Below, in pieces: positions 60,801-64,000 of a DNA stretch of 64,000 nucleotides. The position numbers were made by a program, and so were the translations under genes. Position 1 is the first letter of the stretch. Every line of letters starts with the position of its first letter. Source of the stretch: Cyclobacteriaceae bacterium (GTDB lineage: Bacteria; Bacteroidota; Bacteroidia; Cytophagales; Cyclobacteriaceae); contig JAIBBC010000001.1 in NCBI GenBank assembly GCA_019694875.1, positions 1,309,501 through 1,373,500 of the forward strand, read 5' to 3'. The notes beneath the pieces were generated by a model. The model was given only the letters and a program-made list of their open reading frames with translations, did not search any database and was not told where the DNA came from.

Positions 60801-61050
60801 AGTAACCAATCCCTACCCCAACCCCGGACCCGGTAAATTTTTTATCGAATGGAATACCGCTAAGGCAACGCCAACGGTGGTTGCGATAACGGATGCCACC
60901 GGACGCCAAATCCGGGAATTCGAGATCGCGGCCGAAGCCGGCCGTAACCGGTACGTTCTGGATATTACCGGTGAGCAGCCCGGACTCTACATCCTCACGA
61001 TCAGGTATTTGAAAAACGTCAAGACATACCGTTTGATGGTTGCCGAATAA
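57793..61050 (+). CDS. T9SS-exported multi-PKD surface protein with inserted repeat block
   Basis: Encodes 1085 residues. Signal peptide 1-23 (ending ATAQ). A PKD-like half domain (to TSYEWDFCSGD, about 54-60), a block of six repeats (about 104-376), the missing PKD half (SPGTYTIALTT, about 395-406), then seven PKD-type domains with WTFGDGGNS, WNFGDGQTS, WNFGDSGSP and WKFGDSAES motifs and conserved Cys. About residues 1000-1085 are the T9SS sorting domain (PYPNPGPGKFFIEW ... GLYILTIRY). It should be exported by T9SS and attached to the surface. The upstream frame is open for 55 codons but overlaps the last glycosyltransferase gene. Confidence 0.88.
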   Translation: MRKFLTGGLFFLLMVAHQYATAQCAASFDVDPSVCSNSNLTFNNITAGATSYEWDFCSGDLANTPAAQSAVSSSLLFRARSVKVKREASGNYVGFALSEPNGQLIRMNFGNSLLNTPSLTNLGNFSNNIERAWGFTLYEENGNWYCFVPDFADGSLIKLSFGSSLLSAPVMQNLGNFSGALKFPGGMSIVSEGGNVFGFVCNAGPGASEVLKLDFGNSVNNAPAASVISVPGGNFLMDISFIKECDEWIALATSFDNRKVFYLDFITGLANSPTVGELNLPNLQFNPCAISVQREGGNYYAFTQHIDGWVFRIDFGTSILDHTGVETNLGTLGISSSNFALDIIHEGSDWYGFSIDLSGSVTPGEGRLMRLHFPDTCNVNIKTFVGQTPPIIHYTSPGTYTIALTTQIAAGSIGTISKPVVVSALPAPDIDFTSQNICVNHDVLFASQNVSGNINTYAWTFGDGGNSALDNPTYQYTSTGTINPKLTVTATNGCQNYATKAITIYNQPVANFTAPAASPLCTNQNLLFTNTTPDIGITPTWDWSIDGVQTAATKDLSHAFTSTATQQVTLTASIPGCQTQKNTSINSLVAGPLVSFTVTGRCEDSPVSFANNSSGSVTGYQWNFGDGQTSVSTSPVNTFGSPGMFNVILIASNAAGCNNSASQQLTIYSAPQVNFAALAPPFSCSGTTTQFNDLTPPPSDSNLSSWLWNFGDSGSPSNTSTQKNAQHMYATAGDYNVSLTVTSNFSCSTTLQKAVTIYQTPTIDFARSALCEDSGVTFSDATPGHTAWNWQIGSSFYTTENATHIFSNPGTFNVTLSATASNNCIGATTKPVTIAPKLAVDFSSTKTCVNQDTQFTNLTDDSTDPITAVQWDFGGLGTALSDPATFRFVDIGTANVTLTVTTTSGCQYPITKAIGITSGPLAAFTVDPNLGEAPLVVSFTNTSLNANNFTWKFGDSAESTSIIQSPSFTYTTAGDYTVTLIATDVNNCADTTRQLIQALQLPEVTNPYPNPGPGKFFIEWNTAKATPTVVAITDATGRQIREFEIAAEAGRNRYVLDITGEQPGLYILTIRYLKNVKTYRLMVAE
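58102..58920 (+). repeat. Six degenerate repeats, beta-propeller-like, inside the surface protein
   Basis: Units of about 50-58 codons each begin with (L/V)xx(L/I)xFGxS...P. Copies: LIRMNFGNSLLNTP, LIKLSFGSSLLSAP, VLKLDFGNSVNNAP, VFYLDFITGLANSP, VFRIDFGTSILDHT, then LMRLHFP. The first two copies also share the downstream words NLGNFS. Repeat number and length fit a six-bladed propeller; fold is inferred. Confidence 0.75.
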
Positions 61051-61086
61051 ACCTTCTGGCTCTAAAATTTTCTCAAGGCTTTTTCC

Positions 61087-61094
61087 TATTTTTG
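61087..61094 (+). promoter_or_regulatory. -7 box of the Lrp-family gene promoter
   Basis: TATTTTTG, a full TAnnTTTG match, directly followed by the palindrome at 61095-61109. ATG lies 32 nt downstream. Confidence 0.65.
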
Positions 61095-61109
61095 CCAAAT
61101 AATATTTGG
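61095..61109. promoter_or_regulatory. Perfect 15-bp palindrome, probable autoregulatory operator
   Basis: CCAAATA-A-TATTTGG (7+1+7) starts right after the -7 box, so a bound protein would cover the transcription start. The adjacent gene encodes an Lrp/AsnC regulator, and such regulators commonly bind AT-rich, roughly 15-bp dyads at their own promoters. Confidence 0.65.
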
Positions 61110-61126
61110 TAACCAGCCTGTACCCC

Positions 61127-61603
61127 ATGAAAACTATTAAGCTTGACGCCACCGACCGGAAAATTCTGGAGTTGCTCCAGAAGAACTCAAACATCACGAA
61201 TGCCTTGCTGGCCAAAGAGATTGGATTGTCACCGGCTCCAACGCTTGAGCGGGTAAACAAGCTTGAAGCAGCCGGTATTATTAAAAGCTATCATGCGGTA
61301 GTTGACGGCAGCCTGATCGGTTTGGGTGTTAGCACGTTTGTGATGGCTTCGCTGAAAGGTCACAACAAAGACAACATCGAAAAATTTGTAAGCGCCATTC
61401 AAAAGATTGAGGAGGTTGTTGAGTGTCACCACATTACAGGTGCAGGCGACTTTATTTTACGGATTGTTTGTGCCGACATTGCTGCATACCAGCAATTGAT
61501 GTTGGAAAAAGTTTCTAACATTGACGTGGTGGATGGCCTGCAGTCGATGGTGATCTTATCAACCTTCAAAGACAGCAAGGTGTATCCGATACCCAATGCA
61601 TAG
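61127..61603 (+). CDS. Lrp/AsnC family transcriptional regulator
   Basis: A 158-residue protein: an N-terminal winged helix-turn-helix (LDATDRKILELLQKNSNITNALLAKEIGLSPAPTLERVNKLEAAGII) and a C-terminal RAM/AsnC effector domain (HITGAGDFILRIVC). Family members are octameric, sense amino acids and control their metabolism. ATG 61127 is chosen; seven codons upstream would reach into the operator. It is followed by a phosphoribosyltransferase gene 2 nt later, so both could be in one transcript. Confidence 0.92.
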   Translation: MKTIKLDATDRKILELLQKNSNITNALLAKEIGLSPAPTLERVNKLEAAGIIKSYHAVVDGSLIGLGVSTFVMASLKGHNKDNIEKFVSAIQKIEEVVECHHITGAGDFILRIVCADIAAYQQLMLEKVSNIDVVDGLQSMVILSTFKDSKVYPIPNA

Positions 61604-61605
61604 TC

Positions 61606-62109
61606 ATGGTAGCTGATAAAAATTTAATTCTCGATGCCGCGCAGGTGAAGCAGAAGATCCGCAGAATGGCGTTCGAGATTTACGAGAACAATTTTAAGGA
61701 GAAAAGTCTTGTCATTGCCGGTATTGACGGTCAGGGATATGTGCTTGCAAAACTTCTGGCTAAGGAAGTTGAAACCGTTGCCGGGATTGAAGTAACACTG
61801 GTTAAAGTAACGCTCGACAAGCTTGCCCCTCAGCAGGGCGAAGTAACGCTGGATTGTGACATCAAAGCGGTAAAGAAAAAGTGTATTGTGATGGTGGATG
61901 ATGTGCTGAACACGGGTCGCACGCTGGCGTACGGGTTAAAACCCTTCCTGGATACCGAAGTAAAAAAAATCGAAACGGCCGTTCTGGTGAACAGAAGTCA
62001 TACGCTGTTTCCAATCTATCCGCAATACACAGGCTATGAACTGTCTACCACAATTAAAGATCATGTGGTGGTTATGCTGGGCAAAGACGCAGCTGTCTAT
62101 TTGAAGTAA
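61606..62109 (+). CDS. Phosphoribosyltransferase family protein (PyrR-like)
   Basis: A 167-residue PRTase with the PRPP-binding loop IVMVDDVLNTGRT and N-terminal LILDAAQVKQKIRRMAFEIYEN. It resembles PyrR and hypoxanthine-type enzymes, but the sequence does not fix base specificity. Directly downstream of the Lrp-family gene (2 nt), 34 nt before panB. Confidence 0.82.
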   Translation: MVADKNLILDAAQVKQKIRRMAFEIYENNFKEKSLVIAGIDGQGYVLAKLLAKEVETVAGIEVTLVKVTLDKLAPQQGEVTLDCDIKAVKKKCIVMVDDVLNTGRTLAYGLKPFLDTEVKKIETAVLVNRSHTLFPIYPQYTGYELSTTIKDHVVVMLGKDAAVYLK

Positions 62110-62143
62110 ATCGGCAATCAAAATTTTAAAATCTTAAATCGGA

Positions 62144-62965
62144 ATGTCTGTTCATCGCTCGCAGAACGAAAAAAAGATCACTACGCATCAGCTCCAGGAG
62201 ATGAAGAACCGGGGCGAGAAGATTGCGATGCTCACGGCCTACGATTACAGCATGGCGCGGATTATTGACGATGCCGGTATTGATGTAATCCTGGTGGGTG
62301 ATTCTGCCTCCAACGTCATGGCGGGTAACACAACCACGTTGCCGATTACACTCGACCAGATGATTTATCACGCTTCAGGCGTAGTACGTGCTGTAAAGCG
62401 CTCGCTGGTGGTGGTTGACTTACCGTTTGGAACCTACCAGGGAAATTCAAGCGAGGCCTTGCGTTCGGCTATCCGGATTATGAAAGAATCGGGCGCACAT
62501 GCAGTGAAGATGGAGGGCGGCAGTGAGATTAAAGAATCGGTTGACCGGATTTTAAGTGCCGGGATTCCTGTAATGGGCCATCTGGGATTGACACCTCAAT
62601 CGATCTATAAATTTGGTACGTATACGGTTCGCGCGAAAGAAGAAGCGGAGGCGAAAAAACTTCAGGAAGACGCGCGTTTGCTCCAGCAATGCGGATGTTT
62701 TGCTATCGTACTCGAAAAAATTCCGGCCGAACTTGCCAAAAGGGTGTCTAAAGAACTGCTTATCCCAACCATTGGCATAGGGGCAGGGCCTGACACGGAT
62801 GGCCAGGTGCTGGTTATGCAGGATATGCTGGGTATCAACAAAGATTTTAAACCGCGTTTCCTGCGGCTTTATGCTGACCTGCACACGAGCATTACCGAGG
62901 CCGTGAGCAACTACGTGAGTGACGTAAAGGCAAAAGATTTTCCGAACGAAGAGGAGAAGTATTGA
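62144..62965 (+). CDS. panB: 3-methyl-2-oxobutanoate hydroxymethyltransferase
   Basis: A 273-residue (alpha/beta)8 enzyme that adds a hydroxymethyl group from methylene-THF to alpha-ketoisovalerate, the first step of pantothenate synthesis. Seen: [33 protein letters not shown], metal Asp in [25 protein letters not shown] and [22 protein letters not shown]. Its substrate is a valine precursor, which fits control by the Lrp-type regulator two genes upstream. Confidence 0.95.
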   Translation: MSVHRSQNEKKITTHQLQEMKNRGEKIAMLTAYDYSMARIIDDAGIDVILVGDSASNVMAGNTTTLPITLDQMIYHASGVVRAVKRSLVVVDLPFGTYQGNSSEALRSAIRIMKESGAHAVKMEGGSEIKESVDRILSAGIPVMGHLGLTPQSIYKFGTYTVRAKEEAEAKKLQEDARLLQQCGCFAIVLEKIPAELAKRVSKELLIPTIGIGAGPDTDGQVLVMQDMLGINKDFKPRFLRLYADLHTSITEAVSNYVSDVKAKDFPNEEEKY

Positions 62966-62979
62966 TTAAGGTTTGTGAT

Positions 62980-63855
62980 CTAATACGACACGGTGATTCC
63001 GAATTTGGCTGCAAGCGGGGTTCTCCTCCCGTCCCGGCTAACCAAATCTACTGTTGACCATGAGGTTCCAAAAAACTTTTCGAAAGTGTCCGAAGTTTTT
63101 GCGTCAGTAAATTGTACATAAATTTTTACAGGTGAATTCTTCCTTCCGTAGGGTATGAACGAGCCTTGTTCGTTATAGTATCCGATAAAGTCAATGCCTA
63201 TAAAAAAGCCCTCTGGTGGAAAAGTAATTTCGAGGGACGTCAAATTGAGATTGATTTTCTTTTCTCGTTTGCCAAGTTGCATTGCTACATTCTTTTCCAG
63301 TATGTCTTTACCTGGCATTCCACTATCATTCGTATAAATGTGAAGCAGCAGAACAGCGTTAAACTTTTGGTCTTTGTAAGGTTGCTCAACACAAAAAGTA
63401 ATTGTTTCCAGTACCCCGGTTTCGTTGCGTGGATTGGTAAATAACTTCGCGTATTGATTAGAACCACCCGCAATCATAATGGTTTTCGCTTTGGCATCAC
63501 CAAGCGAGTTTTTTTCCCTTTTTCGGTGAGCAATCACTTTCACTTCTTCGAGCGCAGTGATTTCTTCCTCGAGAAAGATATTGGTATCCGAAAAATCAAC
63601 GCGAACCGTTAATTTTTTATAACCGACTGAACTGAAAACTAACGTATCAGTTTCCTTAACGGATATTGAAAATACTCCGTTCACGTTGGTAACGGTTCCA
63701 TTTGGGGTGTGGAGCACGCCAATTGTAACAAATGGTATTGGTTCTCTTGTGCCGGCCTTGTAAGCAACTCCAGACAGTGGCTGAGTTTGCCCGAAACAGG
63801 ACAAACTCACTGATAAAAAGACAATAGTGCTAGTTATTGACTGGATCGGGGCCAT
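62980..63855 (-). CDS. Exported carboxypeptidase-regulatory-like domain protein
   Basis: Encodes 291 residues: N-terminal hydrophobic signal (IVFLSVSLSCFGQ), then a CarboxypepD_reg-like beta domain (LSGVAYKAGTREPIPFVTIGVL ... GVFSISVKETDTLVFSSVGYKKLTV), of the kind found at the start of TonB-dependent receptors and alone. The rest is not recognised, with no plug or barrel. ATG 63855 is preferred to GTG 63864. Its start overlaps the previous gene by 26 nt, so synthesis is coupled to it. Confidence 0.8.
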   Translation of the reverse strand: MAPIQSITSTIVFLSVSLSCFGQTQPLSGVAYKAGTREPIPFVTIGVLHTPNGTVTNVNGVFSISVKETDTLVFSSVGYKKLTVRVDFSDTNIFLEEEITALEEVKVIAHRKREKNSLGDAKAKTIMIAGGSNQYAKLFTNPRNETGVLETITFCVEQPYKDQKFNAVLLLHIYTNDSGMPGKDILEKNVAMQLGKREKKINLNLTSLEITFPPEGFFIGIDFIGYYNEQGSFIPYGRKNSPVKIYVQFTDAKTSDTFEKFFGTSWSTVDLVSRDGRRTPLAAKFGITVSY

Positions 63856-64000
63856 TGTTATCACAGTCTACAATTACATCAACAGTTCGTGTTTTCCATG
63901 TTATTCCTAGTAAACGCCACTCTTGTGTATGAACATGGTGCATGCAGCCTCTTTCATCCGAATACGTGTATCCGTCATCAACATCATTCCAACCGGTTTT
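63830..64000 (-). CDS. C-terminal fragment of an unknown protein (cut by window end)
   Basis: The last 56 codons of a minus-strand gene that enters from beyond 64000; the frame is open to the window edge and ends with TAG at 63830-63832. The peptide is Trp, Asp and His rich: GWNDVDDGYTYSDERGCMHHV ... VDVIVDCDNNGPDP. No family was recognised. It overlaps the next gene's start, which indicates translational coupling. Confidence 0.55.
   Translation of the reverse strand, partial: KTGWNDVDDGYTYSDERGCMHHVHTQEWRLLGITWKTRTVDVIVDCDNNGPDPVNN

Noticed and set aside
60667-61260. Minus-strand open frame of about 197 codons
   Set aside because: It spans the end of the surface protein gene and the Lrp promoter, with no family pattern; a shadow frame.
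1-64000. tRNA, rRNA, insertion sequences, phage genes, origin of replication
   Set aside because: No cloverleaf, transposase, integrase, terminal repeat or DnaA-box cluster was seen in the gaps, all of which are short.

Overview
This window reads as chromosomal DNA of a member of the Bacteroidota, most likely a gliding, Cytophagales-like bacterium. The evidence is a gliding lipoprotein gene (gldH), a protein with a type IX secretion (T9SS) C-terminal sorting domain, a fused SecDF, a DUF2723 protein, a GWxTD protein, DUF4369-TlpA and LamG lipoproteins, and -7 promoter boxes of the form TAnnTTTG in front of many genes. Genes are packed tightly and often overlap by 4 nt. No tRNA, rRNA, IS element, phage or CRISPR array was found, and no gap longer than 300 nt lacks a gene. 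Taxonomic placement below phylum is inference.

Layout. 0-4 kb: tryptophan/kynurenine breakdown (3-hydroxyanthranilate dioxygenase, a short-chain dehydrogenase with altered catalytic residues, 2-aminomuconate-semialdehyde dehydrogenase), with a TlpA-type thioredoxin lipid-side protein between and a strong inverted repeat at the divergent promoter. 3.6-5.8 kb: two paralogous secreted proteins flanking a methyltransferase. 5.9-7.1 kb: NAD precursor salvage (pnuC and a NadR-like kinase). 7-10 kb: class II cyclic nucleotide phosphodiesterase, an ECF42-type sigma factor, a SnoaL-like lipoprotein and a DGPF (YCII) protein with a probable sigma-dependent promoter. 10-12.4 kb: a FucP-like sugar permease and a sugar nucleotidyltransferase. 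12.4-20.6 kb: housekeeping (ndk, nrnA, two double-FKBP lipoproteins, rdgB, udk, secDF).

20.7-28 kb: the MoxR ATPase / DUF58 / DUF4350 / DUF4129 / SpoIIM operon, flanked on both sides by RDD membrane proteins. 28-34 kb: gldH, ricT with a long Asn/Gln-rich tail, a PIN toxin and its 57-residue antitoxin nested on the end of purD, then recQ. 34-38.9 kb: arabinose-5-phosphate isomerase and mannose-1-phosphate guanylyltransferase (cell-surface sugar precursors), two LamG lipoproteins, and rlmB. Between the two lipoproteins lies a fossil junction made of the 3' end of a second rlmB and the 3' end of a second manC, which records a tandem duplication or recombination between related sequences.

38.9-57.8 kb: GWxTD protein, methyltransferase, DUF2723 protein, then a surface glycan assembly cluster: five glycosyltransferases, a flippase, a polymerase-like membrane protein, a polysaccharide-deacetylase-like protein and several methyltransferases. 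The cluster runs straight into a 1085-residue T9SS-exported protein (57.8-61 kb) in which a repeat (beta-propeller-like) block appears to be inserted inside a PKD domain. 61-64 kb: an Lrp/AsnC regulator with a perfect palindrome at its own promoter, a phosphoribosyltransferase, panB, and two outward-facing unknown surface proteins, the last cut by the window end.

The best candidates for something undescribed are the fossil junction at 37.3 kb, the propeller-in-PKD surface protein tied to the glycan cluster, the toxin-antitoxin pair translationally nested on purD, and the paralogue-methyltransferase-paralogue operon.
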